A stretch of DNA of 64,000 bases from Rhodovastum sp963714255 (GTDB taxonomy: Bacteria; Pseudomonadota; Alphaproteobacteria; Acetobacterales; Acetobacteraceae), in assembly GCA_963714255.1 (NCBI GenBank), contig CAVQNU010000032.1, positions 1 through 64,000 on the forward strand, given 5' to 3'. This document shows positions 19,171-27,758 of this stretch, piece by piece (the stretch's first letter is position 1; each line of letters opens with the position of its first letter). The position numbers and the translations under genes were made by a program. The notes beneath the pieces were generated by a model, which saw only the letters and a list, made by a program, of their open reading frames with translations, ran no database searches and had not been told where the DNA came from.

Positions 19171-19262
19171 TCCGTTCCGGGTGCGGTCGCACCTGCCGGC
19201 GGCTTATAGCACGTTGACCGGCGCCGGCAGCCGAAAAACCGCCCGCGCCCTGGGTGGTCGGG

Positions 19263-19389
19263 TGAAGGAAGCAAGGCCAGGGCGCTGCCCTGGCCCCCCT
19301 CGTTTGACAATTACCTAAAAATAATGGGTTCCAAGGGCCTCCCGGCCCTTGGCGGGTCCAGGGCAGCGCCCTGGGCTTGCTTCCTTCAC
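19263..19389. repeat. intergenic hairpin repeat, copy 3
   Basis: Between the divergent ABC transporter and GNAT genes. Terminal inverted repeats of about 30 bases: GAAGGAAGCAAGGCCAGGGC at the left, its near complement ending GCTTGCTTCCTTC at the right. The centre holds GGTTCCAAGGGCC-TCCC-GGCCCTT. The rest of the 19042-19479 spacer shows nothing else apart from the weak promoter. Confidence 0.85.
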
Positions 19390-19479
19390 CCGACTGCCCA
19401 GGGCGCGGGCGGGGCTTGCGCAATGGGCCGGCGAAGTGCTGGCTGTGGGCAAACCGAGCCCCACTGCTGAGGACGCGCG

Positions 19480-20002
19480 ATGGACACCCGCCCGGCGATG
19501 CCGACCGACCTGCCCGAAATCCAGGCGATCTATGCCCACCACGTGCTGCACGGCACCGGCACCTTCGAAGACGTGCCGCCGTCGGTCGAGGAAATGGCGG
19601 CACGCTTCGCCGCCGGCACCGCCCGGGGCTGGTGCTGGCTGGTGGCGGCGGATGCGACCGGAGTGTTAGGTTTTGCGTTCTATGCGCAGCACAAGGACCG
19701 CTCGGCCTACCGCTACACTGCCGAAGACAGCGTCTACGTCCGCAATGACGTGCGCGGCCAGGGGGTGGGCAAGGCGCTGGTGGCGCGCCTGATCGAGCAT
19801 GCCACCGAGCGCGGCTTCCGCCAGATGGTGGCGGTGATCGGCGACGCCGAGAATGTCGGCTCGATCGGCGTGCATGCCAGCCTGGGCTTTACCCATGCCG
19901 GGCGTGCTGCGCGCCGCCGGGCGGAAATTCGGCCGCTGGCTGGACGTGGTGATGATGCAGCGCCCGCTCGGGCTGGCGGACGCGGAGTTGCCGGACGCCT
20001 GA
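19480..20002 (+). CDS. GNAT acetyltransferase, phosphinothricin N-acetyltransferase-like, frameshifted
   Basis: Acetyl-CoA-dependent N-acetyltransferase of the PAT/Bar/YncA type: IQAIYAHHVLHGTGTFED, the acetyl-CoA loop SVYVRNDVRGQGVGKALV, and AVIGDAENVGSIGVHASLGF. After THAG the frame is lost. Removing one G from GGG at 19900-19902 restores HAGVLRAAGRKFGRWLDVV, then MMQRPLG, the family C-terminus, ending TGA 20000-20002 (173 residues). GAGG precedes the ATG. Natural substrate could be a toxic amino acid analogue or methionine sulfoximine; not decidable here. Confidence 0.83.
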
Positions 20003-20025
20003 CCGGCCGGCGGCGCCGCGGGCGG

Positions 20026-20328
20026 TCACCCCTCCACCCGGTAGCGCCCGGCCAGGAACGCGTCCTGCGCCAGGGCCGCGCGCCACGCCCCGGCAGCGGG
20101 GGCGGCGACAATGACGCGGCGGAAGAACGCCACCTCGCCGCGGGCGCGGGCCAGGAACAGGCGATGCAGGGCGCGAGCCAGCGCGCCGCGCGGGGCGCAG
20201 CAGGCGCAGCCGGACGCATGGCCGGAATCGCCGGGCAGATCGGCCTCGGTCAGCAGCGCATCGCCCGGACCGGTGGCGGATGCGGGGGCGAACAGCACAG
20301 GGATGCGGGCGTCGGCGAAGATCGGCAT
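20026..20328 (-). CDS. hypothetical protein with GCACC cysteine motif
   Basis: 100 residues from ATG 20328. Contains HASGCACCAPRGALARALHRL followed by FFRRVIVAAP. The G-C-x-C-C motif before a helix and a strand resembles the metal-binding segment of CobW/COG0523 GTPases, where it is followed by a similar helix and the FERVVIETTG strand. No Walker A loop is present, so it would be a GTPase-less relative or a remnant. Convergent with GNAT (23-base gap), divergent from the ArsR-methyltransferase gene. A further start at 20355 is possible. Confidence 0.5.
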   Translation of the reverse strand: MPIFADARIPVLFAPASATGPGDALLTEADLPGDSGHASGCACCAPRGALARALHRLFLARARGEVAFFRRVIVAAPAAGAWRAALAQDAFLAGRYRVEG

Positions 20329-20333
20329 GGGCA

Positions 20334-20373
20334 CCACATAAGCGATGGACCTCACATAAGGATATCTTTATAG
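20334..20373 (+). promoter_or_regulatory. candidate operator for the metH regulator
   Basis: A 16-base palindrome with one mismatch, ATAAGGATATCTTTAT (20356-20371), lies 13 bases before the ArsR-methyltransferase ATG. CACATAAG occurs twice as a direct repeat, at 20334 and 20353. AT-rich palindromes of this kind are recognised by ArsR-family regulators of the SAM/SAH cycle; assignment to this gene's own product is inference from position. Confidence 0.5.
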
Positions 20374-20384
20374 GCGCACAAGAT

Positions 20385-21368
20385 ATGGACCAGCTCCTCG
20401 CCGCCCTGCGCGCCTGCGCCGAGCCGACCCGCCTGCGCATCCTGGCGCTGGCGGCGCGGGGCAGTTTCTGCGTCATGGAGTTCACCGAAATCCTCGGCCA
20501 GTCGCAGCCGCGCCTGTCGCGCCATCTGCGCCTGCTCGGCGAGGCCGGGCTGCTGGGGCGCGAACGCGAGGGGGCGAATGTGTGGTTCGCCCTGCCGGCA
20601 CCGGAAACCCCGGGCGGGTCGCTGGCGCGCGCGGTGCTGGACCGGCTGCCCGAAGACGACGCCACGCTCGCCTCCGACCGGCGGCAGGCCGCGCGGGTGC
20701 TGGCCGAGCGGGCGCGCGCGGCCTCGGAGAGTTTCCGCCGCACCGGGGCGGACTGGGACGAAATGCGCGCCCTCGACCTGCCCGCCGCAGCGGTCGAGCA
20801 GGCGCTGGCCGAGCTGCTGCCGGCCGGCGAGATCGGCCGGCTGCTGGATATCGGCACCGGCACCGGGCGGCTGCTGGAAGTGCTGGCGCCGCGCGTCACC
20901 TCCGGGCTGGGGGTGGACGCCAGCCGGGCCATGCTGGCGCTGGCACGGGCGCGGCTGGCGCGGCCCGGACTGACCCATTGCGCGGTGCGCCAGGCCGACA
21001 TGTACCGGCTGCCGCTGGCCGATGCCGGCTTCGACCTGGTGGTGCTGCACATGGTGCTGCACTACGCCGAGGACCCGGCCGGCGCGCTGGCCGAGGCCGC
21101 GCGGGTGCTGCGGCCGGGCGGGCGGCTGGTGGTGGTCGATCTGGCGGCGCATGCCCGCACCGATGTCATGACCAGGCTGGCGCATCGCTGGCCCGGCTTC
21201 GATGACGCCAGCCTGCGCGATTTTTTCGCCCGCGCCGGCCTGGCGGCGGAGCCGGCGCTCGCCGTGCCCGGCCCGCTGGAGGTGCGGCTCTGGCCGGCCA
21301 GCCGGGCAAAATCCCCTGCCCTATCTCACCCGTTATTTCCCGATCAGGTCTCGGAGACCGCCCCATGA
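20385..21368 (+). CDS. ArsR-family regulator fused to SAM-dependent methyltransferase
   Basis: 327 residues. Residues 1-75 are a winged helix (LRACAEPTRLRILALAARGS, LGQSQPRLSRHLRLLGEAGL). From about 150 on it is a class I methyltransferase: LLDIGTGTGRLLEVLAPR (motif I), LGVDASRAMLALAR, ADMYRLPLADAGFDLVVLHM, VLRPGGRLVVVDLA. Such fusions often precede methionine synthase genes in alphaproteobacteria, where the methyltransferase fold may serve as a SAM/SAH sensor. Its stop overlaps the metH start (ATGA), so the two are translationally coupled. Start ATG 20385 follows the palindrome above, consistent with autoregulation. Confidence 0.85.
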   Translation: MDQLLAALRACAEPTRLRILALAARGSFCVMEFTEILGQSQPRLSRHLRLLGEAGLLGREREGANVWFALPAPETPGGSLARAVLDRLPEDDATLASDRRQAARVLAERARAASESFRRTGADWDEMRALDLPAAAVEQALAELLPAGEIGRLLDIGTGTGRLLEVLAPRVTSGLGVDASRAMLALARARLARPGLTHCAVRQADMYRLPLADAGFDLVVLHMVLHYAEDPAGALAEAARVLRPGGRLVVVDLAAHARTDVMTRLAHRWPGFDDASLRDFFARAGLAAEPALAVPGPLEVRLWPASRAKSPALSHPLFPDQVSETAP

Positions 21369-24300
21369 GCCGACCCCATTTGCTCGATGCGCTGCGCGAC
21401 CGCGTGCTGCTGGCCGACGGCGGCACCGGCAGCCGCGTGCAGGCGATGACGCTGGACGTGGAGCGCGACTACTGGGGGCGGGAGAACTGCACCGATGTGC
21501 TGGTGCTGTCGCGGCCCGACATCGTGCGGGAAATCCATCGCGGCTATTTCGCCGCCGGCGCGGACATGGTCGAGACCAACAGCTTCGGCGCCTCGCCGGT
21601 GACGCTCGCCGAGTTCGATCTCGCCGACCACGCTTTCGAGATCAACAAGCGCGCCGGCGAACTTGCGCGCGAGGCGGCAGAGGAGTTCGCCGACGGGCGG
21701 CACCGCTTCGTGCTCGGCAGCGTCGGGCCGGGGACGAAACTGCCGAGCCTGGGCAATATCGCCTATGATCCGCTGGAAGCGGCGCTGGCCGAGCAAAGCC
21801 GCGGGCTGATCGCCGGCGGCGTGGACGCCATCCTGATCGAGACCTGCCAGGACCCGCTGCAGATCAAGGCGGCGGTGAACGGGGCGCGGATTGCCCGCGC
21901 CGCCGCCGGCACCGACACGCCGATTTTCGTGCAGGTGACGGTGGAAACCACCGGCACCCTGCTGGTGGGACCCGACATCGCCGCCGCCGCGACCATCGTG
22001 CAGGCGCTGGACGTGCAGCTGATCGGCCTGAACTGCGCCACCGGGCCGCAGGAAATGGCCGAGCATTTGCGCTGGCTGGCGGCCAACTGGCCCGGCCTGA
22101 TCAGCGTGCTGCCCAATGCCGGCCTGCCCGAGCTGGTCGACGGGCAAACCCATTACCCGCTGCGCCCGGCCGAAATGGCGAGCTGGATGGAGCGCTTCGT
22201 CGCCGAGGACGGGGTGAACCTGATCGGCGGCTGCTGCGGCACCAATCTCGAGCACATCGAAGCCCTGGATGCCATGCTGCGCCGCCGCGGCGCGCCACGC
22301 CCGGCACCGGTGCCGCGGCGCGCGGTGTGGGTGCCGTCGGTGGCGAGCCTGTACCAGCAGGTGCCGTTGCGCCAGGAGAACGCCTTCTTCGCCATCGGCG
22401 AGCGCTGCAACGCCAACGGCTCGAAGAAATGGCGCCTGTTGCAGGAAGCGCATGACTGGGACGGCTGCGTGGCCATGGGGCGCGAGCAGATCGCCGAGGG
22501 CAGCCACAGCCTGGATCTCTGCACCGCCTTCGTCGGCCGCGACGAAATCGGTGAAATGGATGAGGTGGTGCGCCGCTTCACCGCCAGCGTGAACGCGCCG
22601 CTGGTGATTGATTCGACCGAGACCCCGGTGATCGAAAGCGCGCTGAAGCTGCATGGCGGCAAGCCGATCATCAACTCGATCAATTTCGAGGACGGCGAGC
22701 GCGCCGCGCGCGACCGGCTGCTGCTGGCCAAACGGTTCGGCGCCGCCGTGATCGCGCTGACGATCGACGAAGCGGGCATGGCCAAGTCGCCCGAACGCAA
22801 GCTGGCGATCGCCGAACGGCTGGTGGAGTTCGCCTGCACCGGGTTCGGGCTGCAGCAATCCGACCTGTTGATCGACCCGCTGACCTTCACCATCGCCACC
22901 GGCAACGAAGACGACCGCAAGCTCGGCCAGTGGACGCTGGAGGGCATCCGGCTGATTCGGGAGAAATTTCCCGACATCCAGATCATTCTGGGGCTGTCGA
23001 ACATCAGTTTCGGCCTGAACGCGGCGGCGCGGGTGGTGCTGAACAGCGTGTTCCTCAGTCATGCCGTGCAGGCGGGCATGACCGGGGCGATCGTGCATGT
23101 TTCCAAGATCCGGCCGCTGCACCTGATCCCGCCGGAGGAAGTGCAGGTCGCGGAAGACCTGATCTTCGACCGCCGCCGCGACGGCTACGACCCGTTGCAG
23201 CGCCTGCTGGAGATTTTCGCCGACCGCAAGGCCGCCGACGCCGCGCCTGCGAAAGCGGCGGACACGATCGAGGGACGGCTGAAAGACCGCATCATCACCG
23301 GCGACCGCAAGGGGCTGGCCGCCGACCTCGACGAAGCGCTGCAAGTGCACGCCCCGCTGTTCATCATCAACACCATTCTGCTGGACGGCATGAAAGTGGT
23401 GGGCGAGCTGTTCGGCGCCGGTAAGATGCAACTGCCCTTCGTGCTGCAAAGTGCCGAGACGATGAAGGCCGCGGTGGCTCATCTGGAGCCGCACATGGAG
23501 CGGGTGGACGGCCAGGAGAAAGGCACCATCGTGCTGGCCACCGTGAAGGGCGACGTGCACGACATCGGCAAAAACCTGGTCGACATCATCCTGACCAACA
23601 ACGGCTACCGGGTGGTCAATCTTGGCATCAAGGTGCCGCTCGCCGACATGCTGACGGCCGTGCGCGAGCACCGGGCGCAGGCCATCGGCATGTCGGGACT
23701 GCTGGTGAAGTCCACCGTGGTGATGCGCGAGAACCTGGAGGAAATGGCCCGCCAGGGCGTCGACATCCCGGTGCTGCTGGGCGGGGCGGCGCTGACGCGC
23801 GGCTATGTCGAGGAGGATTGCGTGCGCGCCTACGCGGGCGGGCCGGTGGCCTATGCGCGGGACGCCTTCGATGGGCTGCACCTGATGGACCATGTGAGCG
23901 GCAACGGGCTCGATGAGTACCTGGCAGCGGTGCAGTCGCGGCGGGCCGGGCGGGCGCGCAACGCCAGCCGCAAGCTCGGCGAGGCGGACGCGCGCGCGTT
24001 CCTGCCGGTGGACGTGGCGCGCGTGCAGCAGCGCCGGCGCCGGCTGACCGAGGGCGTTCCAGTGGCGGAGCCGCCGTTCTGGGGGCCGCGCGTCATCGCG
24101 GCGGCGCCGAAGGCGATTGTGCCGTTCCTGAACGAGCGCAGCCTGTACCAGTTCCAGTGGGGCTTCCGCAAACAAGGCCGCTCGCTGGAGGATTTCCTCG
24201 GCTGGGCCAAGCAGGAGCTGCGGCCGGTGATGCGGCGCATGCTGGCGCTGTGCGACGAACAGGACATTCTGAAGCCGCAGGCGATCTACGGCTATTGGAA

Positions 24301-24850
24301 GGCGGCCGGCCAGGGCAATGACCTGCTGGTGTTCGACCAGGACGGCAGCACCGAACTGGCCCGGTTCAACCTGCCGCGCCAGCCGCGCGAGGACGGCGAG
24401 TGCATCGCCGATTTCTTCCATGACGTGGACGATGGCGCGCGCGACGTGATCGGGCTGCAGGTGGTGACGGTGGGGCAAAAAGCGTCCGATACCGCCAGGG
24501 TGTGGTTCGAGGAGAACCGCTACCTCGATTATCTCTACCTGCACGGGCTGTCGGTGGAGATGGCCGAGGCGATGGCCGAATATGCACACAAGCGCATCCG
24601 CGCCGAACTCGGCTTCGCCGGCGAGGATGACCGCGACATGGACAGGCTGCTGGCACAGAGCTACCGGGGCAGCCGGTATTCCTTCGGCTACCCGGCCTGC
24701 CCGCGTCTCGAAGACCAGGCGCCGATCCTGAAACTGCTGGGGGCGGAACGGATCGGGGTTTCGCTGTCCGAGGAATGGCAGTTGCATCCTGAGCAGTCGA
24801 CCAGCGCGATCGTCGTGCTGAACCCGCGGGCGAAGTATTTTTCGGTGTAG
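21365..24850 (+). CDS. metH: cobalamin-dependent methionine synthase
   Basis: Transfers a methyl group from methyltetrahydrofolate to homocysteine via cobalamin. 1161 residues with all four modules: homocysteine domain (LADGGTGSRVQ, zinc cysteines in NCATG and IGGCCGTN), pterin domain (NAFFAIGERCNANGSKKWR, LVIDSTETPVIESAL), cobalamin domain (LDGMKVVGELFGAGKMQLPF, the B12 ligand motif KGDVHDIGKN, SGLLVKSTVVM, LLGGAAL) and the C-terminal reactivation domain (ADFFHDVDD, YRGSRYSFGYPACP). Intact, unlike several neighbours. Coupled to the regulator upstream. Confidence 0.96.
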   Translation: MSRPHLLDALRDRVLLADGGTGSRVQAMTLDVERDYWGRENCTDVLVLSRPDIVREIHRGYFAAGADMVETNSFGASPVTLAEFDLADHAFEINKRAGELAREAAEEFADGRHRFVLGSVGPGTKLPSLGNIAYDPLEAALAEQSRGLIAGGVDAILIETCQDPLQIKAAVNGARIARAAAGTDTPIFVQVTVETTGTLLVGPDIAAAATIVQALDVQLIGLNCATGPQEMAEHLRWLAANWPGLISVLPNAGLPELVDGQTHYPLRPAEMASWMERFVAEDGVNLIGGCCGTNLEHIEALDAMLRRRGAPRPAPVPRRAVWVPSVASLYQQVPLRQENAFFAIGERCNANGSKKWRLLQEAHDWDGCVAMGREQIAEGSHSLDLCTAFVGRDEIGEMDEVVRRFTASVNAPLVIDSTETPVIESALKLHGGKPIINSINFEDGERAARDRLLLAKRFGAAVIALTIDEAGMAKSPERKLAIAERLVEFACTGFGLQQSDLLIDPLTFTIATGNEDDRKLGQWTLEGIRLIREKFPDIQIILGLSNISFGLNAAARVVLNSVFLSHAVQAGMTGAIVHVSKIRPLHLIPPEEVQVAEDLIFDRRRDGYDPLQRLLEIFADRKAADAAPAKAADTIEGRLKDRIITGDRKGLAADLDEALQVHAPLFIINTILLDGMKVVGELFGAGKMQLPFVLQSAETMKAAVAHLEPHMERVDGQEKGTIVLATVKGDVHDIGKNLVDIILTNNGYRVVNLGIKVPLADMLTAVREHRAQAIGMSGLLVKSTVVMRENLEEMARQGVDIPVLLGGAALTRGYVEEDCVRAYAGGPVAYARDAFDGLHLMDHVSGNGLDEYLAAVQSRRAGRARNASRKLGEADARAFLPVDVARVQQRRRRLTEGVPVAEPPFWGPRVIAAAPKAIVPFLNERSLYQFQWGFRKQGRSLEDFLGWAKQELRPVMRRMLALCDEQDILKPQAIYGYWKAAGQGNDLLVFDQDGSTELARFNLPRQPREDGECIADFFHDVDDGARDVIGLQVVTVGQKASDTARVWFEENRYLDYLYLHGLSVEMAEAMAEYAHKRIRAELGFAGEDDRDMDRLLAQSYRGSRYSFGYPACPRLEDQAPILKLLGAERIGVSLSEEWQLHPEQSTSAIVVLNPRAKYFSV

Positions 24851-24889
24851 GTGAGTCCGGACGGGACGTGGGCTGCGGATGGCGCTGCG

Positions 24890-25300
24890 CTATGTTTTTC
24901 GCGGTTTGGGCAGCCTGAGGGTCAGGAAGGTCGCAACGGCGATGACCACGGCGATGTCGTAGTTGCCGAATCCCACGGCAAGACCGATGGCGGCCGTAGA
25001 CCAGAGGCTTGCGGCGGTGGCGGTGCCGCGCACGCTCGTTCCCTCTCGGAGGATCGTTCCGCCACCGATGAAACCCATGCCCGCGATCAGGCCCTCGACC
25101 GCGCCGGCCACGATGTCTGTGGAGGCGTTGCCGAAGTTCTCGCTTGCCTGGATGAAGCCGCAGCTGGCGATGGCGACGAGCGGGAAGGTGCGCAAACCGG
25201 CGGTGCGTTCCTCGCGTTCCCTGTCCCATCCGATCGGCAGGGCCAGAACGTAGGCGATGACGAGGTCCCGGGCGTGAGGCGCGAGATCAAATGTGTGCAT
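24890..25300 (-). CDS. MgtC/SapB family membrane protein
   Basis: 136 residues, about four membrane helices. Carries the family signature LALPIGWDREREERTAGLRT and EGLIAGMGFIGGGTILRE, plus RGTATAASLWSTAAIGLAVG. Members affect Mg2+ homeostasis and, in pathogens, inhibit the F1Fo ATPase; role here unknown. The short form lacks the C-terminal cytoplasmic domain of Salmonella MgtC. Convergent with metH, divergent from the next gene. Confidence 0.88.
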   Translation of the reverse strand: MHTFDLAPHARDLVIAYVLALPIGWDREREERTAGLRTFPLVAIASCGFIQASENFGNASTDIVAGAVEGLIAGMGFIGGGTILREGTSVRGTATAASLWSTAAIGLAVGFGNYDIAVVIAVATFLTLRLPKPRKT

Positions 25301-25403
25301 GGCGGTCCCCTTCCACTGTCAGGCCGATGATTGTCATATTTTGGGGTTCGCTGGCGACGCCGGGCGGCCGGTATGATGCGGCCCCAGAAATGCGGAAACC
25401 AGG

Positions 25404-26336
25404 ATGACGCGACCTTCGATCGCTGCCCTGTCGGTCTGTTGTGTCATGCTTGCGTCCGGGCCGGCGCGAGCGGCGAGTTTTGATTGTGCCGGGGCGTCCA
25501 GCGGGGCCGAGCGGATGATCTGCGCCGATGCCGCGCTGTCGGCAGCGGATAGTGCGCTTGGCAGCGCCTTTGCCGCGGCGCTGGCGGTGAGCCCGCATCC
25601 GCAGGCGGTGCGGGCGGATCAGCGGACATGGATCGCCTCGGTGCGTGACAAGGTGGCGGCGCCGAACGAGTTGCTGACCGGGTATCAGCACCGGACGGAA
25701 GAATTGCGGACGCAGACCGCCACGTGGCAGGCGATCCGGCGCAGCGTGGGCGCGACCGCTCCCGACAAATGCCTGGCGTTGATGGACGCGGACGATGCGG
25801 CGTGTGCGGTGACCGAGGCGGGGGGGCTCGCCGATGCGCCGGGCGGGGCGTTGCGTTACCGGCTGCAGACCTGGCGGGACGGCGAGCGGACGGTCGGCAC
25901 CGGGGTGATCGTGCTGGAAGGCGACGGGACGCACGTGCGGGCGGTTACCTGGTCCGCCGATGCGGATACTTACTTCGAAGCACCGGCGATTCTGCAGACC
26001 TCGCATGGGAGGTTCCTGGACCTGCCCGGCCATATCTCGGGCACCGGCAATATTTCGGCCGAGAGCCTGTTCGTGTTCCGTGACGGGGTGTGGCGCGAGG
26101 TGAATATCGGCTCCTGGGCCGGGCAGTTGGCTGCGCGTCTGCCGAAGGGTCTCGCGGCCTGGAAGGGCATTTATCCCGACTGGCGAGCGATGACGGCGCA
26201 AACTCCGTTGTGGCGGGACGGCGACGGCAATTGCTGTCCGCGTGGCGGCAGCGCGACGATGACGTTGCGCCTGGAGCAAGACCGGATCGTGCTGGTATCG
26301 CTACGTGTGTCGTCGAAACCATTGCCGGACGAATAA
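25404..26336 (+). CDS. secreted protein with LprI-like (DUF1311) N-terminal domain
   Basis: 310 residues. Signal peptide MTRPSIAALSVCCVMLASGPARA, then FDCAGASSGAERMICAD and QRTWIASVRDKV, the four-helix cysteine motif of lysozyme-inhibitor LprI-type domains. The remaining 190 residues are a beta-rich region with a late CC pair (GDGNCCPRGG), not recognised. Probably periplasmic. Repeat copy 4 follows the stop by 3 bases. Confidence 0.7.
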   Translation: MTRPSIAALSVCCVMLASGPARAASFDCAGASSGAERMICADAALSAADSALGSAFAAALAVSPHPQAVRADQRTWIASVRDKVAAPNELLTGYQHRTEELRTQTATWQAIRRSVGATAPDKCLALMDADDAACAVTEAGGLADAPGGALRYRLQTWRDGERTVGTGVIVLEGDGTHVRAVTWSADADTYFEAPAILQTSHGRFLDLPGHISGTGNISAESLFVFRDGVWREVNIGSWAGQLAARLPKGLAAWKGIYPDWRAMTAQTPLWRDGDGNCCPRGGSATMTLRLEQDRIVLVSLRVSSKPLPDE

Positions 26337-26338
26337 TG

Positions 26339-26436
26339 TGGGTTCCAAGGGCCTCGGCCCTTGGTGGGTCCAGGGCAAAGCCGTCGCGCCGAAGGCGCGC
26401 TGCGCGCGGGGTGGGGCGCGGGGCAAAGCCCCCCTA
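26339..26436. repeat. intergenic hairpin repeat, copy 4
   Basis: Begins GGTTCCAAGGGCC, then a GGCCCTT hairpin and GGGTCCAGGGCAAAGCC. It carries the nested module CGTCGCGCCGAAGGCGCGCT also seen in copies 7 and 15, then a third hairpin GGGGC-AAA-GCCCC. Confidence 0.75.
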
Positions 26437-26593
26437 GGATTGAAGCTGTTGTATTTCGTTATGTATTAACGCTGTATTACGCCTGCCGCACAGCCGCCAT
26501 TACCAGCGCACCCTTGCAGCACCCTTTGCATTGCCCCATTTTGCATCAAGCAGGGGCGCCGCCTTTGCGGCCACAAACCAAGGAACCCTTCAT

Positions 26594-26800
26594 ATGAAGC
26601 TCAGCGCACGCAATATTCTGGCCGGCACGGTCGAGAGCCTGCACAAGGGCGCGGTGACGACCACGGTGAAGATCGCCCTCCCCGGCGGCCATCATGTGAC
26701 GTCTTCGATCACCAATGACGCGGCGGACGACCTGGCCCTGGCGGTCGGCGACGCGGTTTCGGCCATTATCAAATCCTCGGACGTCATCATCGGCAAGTAA
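26594..26800 (+). CDS. mop: single Mop-domain molybdate-binding protein (molbindin)
   Basis: 68 residues forming one Mop/TOBE domain: MKLSARNILAGTVESLHKGA, then VKIALPGGHHVTSSIT, LGVDA-type stretch DLALAVGDAVSAIIKSSDVI. Oligomeric Mop proteins store or buffer molybdate in the cytoplasm. ATG 26594 has AAGGA about 13 bases upstream; a longer frame starting at 26531 lacks Mop-like sequence. Followed by a strong terminator, then the mod genes. Confidence 0.9.
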   Translation: MKLSARNILAGTVESLHKGAVTTTVKIALPGGHHVTSSITNDAADDLALAVGDAVSAIIKSSDVIIGK

Positions 26801-26828
26801 ATCGCGGCTTTCTCGGCCGCGCCGGCAT

Positions 26829-26857
26829 GGGCCCTGGCAACCGCCAGGGCCCTTTTT
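26829..26857 (+). terminator. intrinsic terminator after mop
   Basis: Perfect 10-base stem GGGCCCTGGC / GCCAGGGCCC with AACC loop (26829-26852), followed by TTTTT. Ends the mop transcript just before the modE promoter. Confidence 0.92.
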
Positions 26858-26887
26858 GCGTTCGGGCGGCGTTGCCAGCTTGGGTAG

Positions 26888-26912
26888 CGTCATATAATCG
26901 GGGTATATGACG
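26888..26912 (+). promoter_or_regulatory. ModE-type operator over the modE promoter and start codon
   Basis: Perfect inverted half-sites CGTCATATA (26888-26896) and TATATGACG (26904-26912) separated by 7 bases, like known ModE boxes built on TATA half-sites. It contains a perfect -10 TATAAT (26893-26898), with TTGCCA (26872-26877) as -35 at a short 15-base spacing, and covers the ATG at 26907. ModE binding would shut off its own gene and mod transport when molybdate is plentiful. Confidence 0.85.
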
Positions 26913-27722
26913 GGCGATGCCGCTCCTGCTGAAGTCCCCCGCACCGAGGCGCTGCTTGCGCTGCGTGGCGCCGGCCAGTTGCCGGTCGGGCGCGAGCGCA
27001 TTGCCATGCTGGAGGCGGTCGGCGCGCATGGCAGCATCACCGCGGCGGCGAAGGCGCTCGGCTATAGTTACAAGGCGGTGTGGGACGGGCTGAACGCGGT
27101 GAATAATCTGCTGCCGGCCCCTGCCCTGCTCGCGCAGTCCGGCGGGCGCGGCGGCGGCGGCGCCACGCTGACCGATAGCGGGGTGCGGCTGATCGCCGCG
27201 TTTCGCCGGCTGGAGGCGAAGCTGACGGAGATTTCCGCGGCGATCGGCCGCGATGAGTCCGATGCCCCGATTGATCTGCTGTTCTGGAACGTGGCGATGA
27301 AAACCAGCGCCCGCAACGCCCTGCATTGCCGGGTGACCGGCATCACCCGGGCCGCGGTAAATGCCGAAGTGGACATGCGCGTCACCGCGTCCAGCAACAT
27401 CATCGCCGTGATCACCGCTCACAGCGTGGATGAGTTGGGGCTGGCGCCCGGGCGCAACGTGGTCGCGCTGATCAAGTCGTCGTTCGTGATTCTCGCCCGC
27501 GCCGGGGAGGCGCCGCGCCTGTCGGTCGCCAACCGGGTGGCGGGCAGCGTGCTCGAACGGATGGACGGGGGCGTCAACAGCGAAATCACGATCGATATCG
27601 GCGACGGCAAGACGCTGACCTCGGTCATTACGCGCCACAGCGCCGACGCGCTCGGGGTGCAGGAAGGGGTCGCGGTGATCGCGCTGTTCGATGCGGCGCA
27701 CGTGATCCTGGCGGTCGATTGA
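26907..27722 (+). CDS. modE: molybdate-responsive transcriptional regulator ModE
   Basis: 271 residues: winged-helix LysR-like DNA-binding part (GRERIAMLEAVGAHGSITAA, AKALGYSYKAVWDGLNAVNN, GGRGGGGATLTDSG) followed by two Mop domains (ALHCRVTGITRAAVNAEVDM; VANRVAGSVLERMDGGVNSE). The ATG lies inside the operator and only about 9 bases after the -10, so the mRNA should be leaderless or nearly so; no Shine-Dalgarno is possible there. Represses mod transport genes when bound to molybdate, by family knowledge. Confidence 0.93.
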   Translation: MTGDAAPAEVPRTEALLALRGAGQLPVGRERIAMLEAVGAHGSITAAAKALGYSYKAVWDGLNAVNNLLPAPALLAQSGGRGGGGATLTDSGVRLIAAFRRLEAKLTEISAAIGRDESDAPIDLLFWNVAMKTSARNALHCRVTGITRAAVNAEVDMRVTASSNIIAVITAHSVDELGLAPGRNVVALIKSSFVILARAGEAPRLSVANRVAGSVLERMDGGVNSEITIDIGDGKTLTSVITRHSADALGVQEGVAVIALFDAAHVILAVD

Positions 27723-27758
27723 ACCGCGCCCGGTTTGAACCCTGAAAGGAAGCCGCCC

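Noticed and set aside
21344..24787. 1147-codon minus-strand frame over metH
   Set aside because: Antisense shadow; metH is intact and full length.
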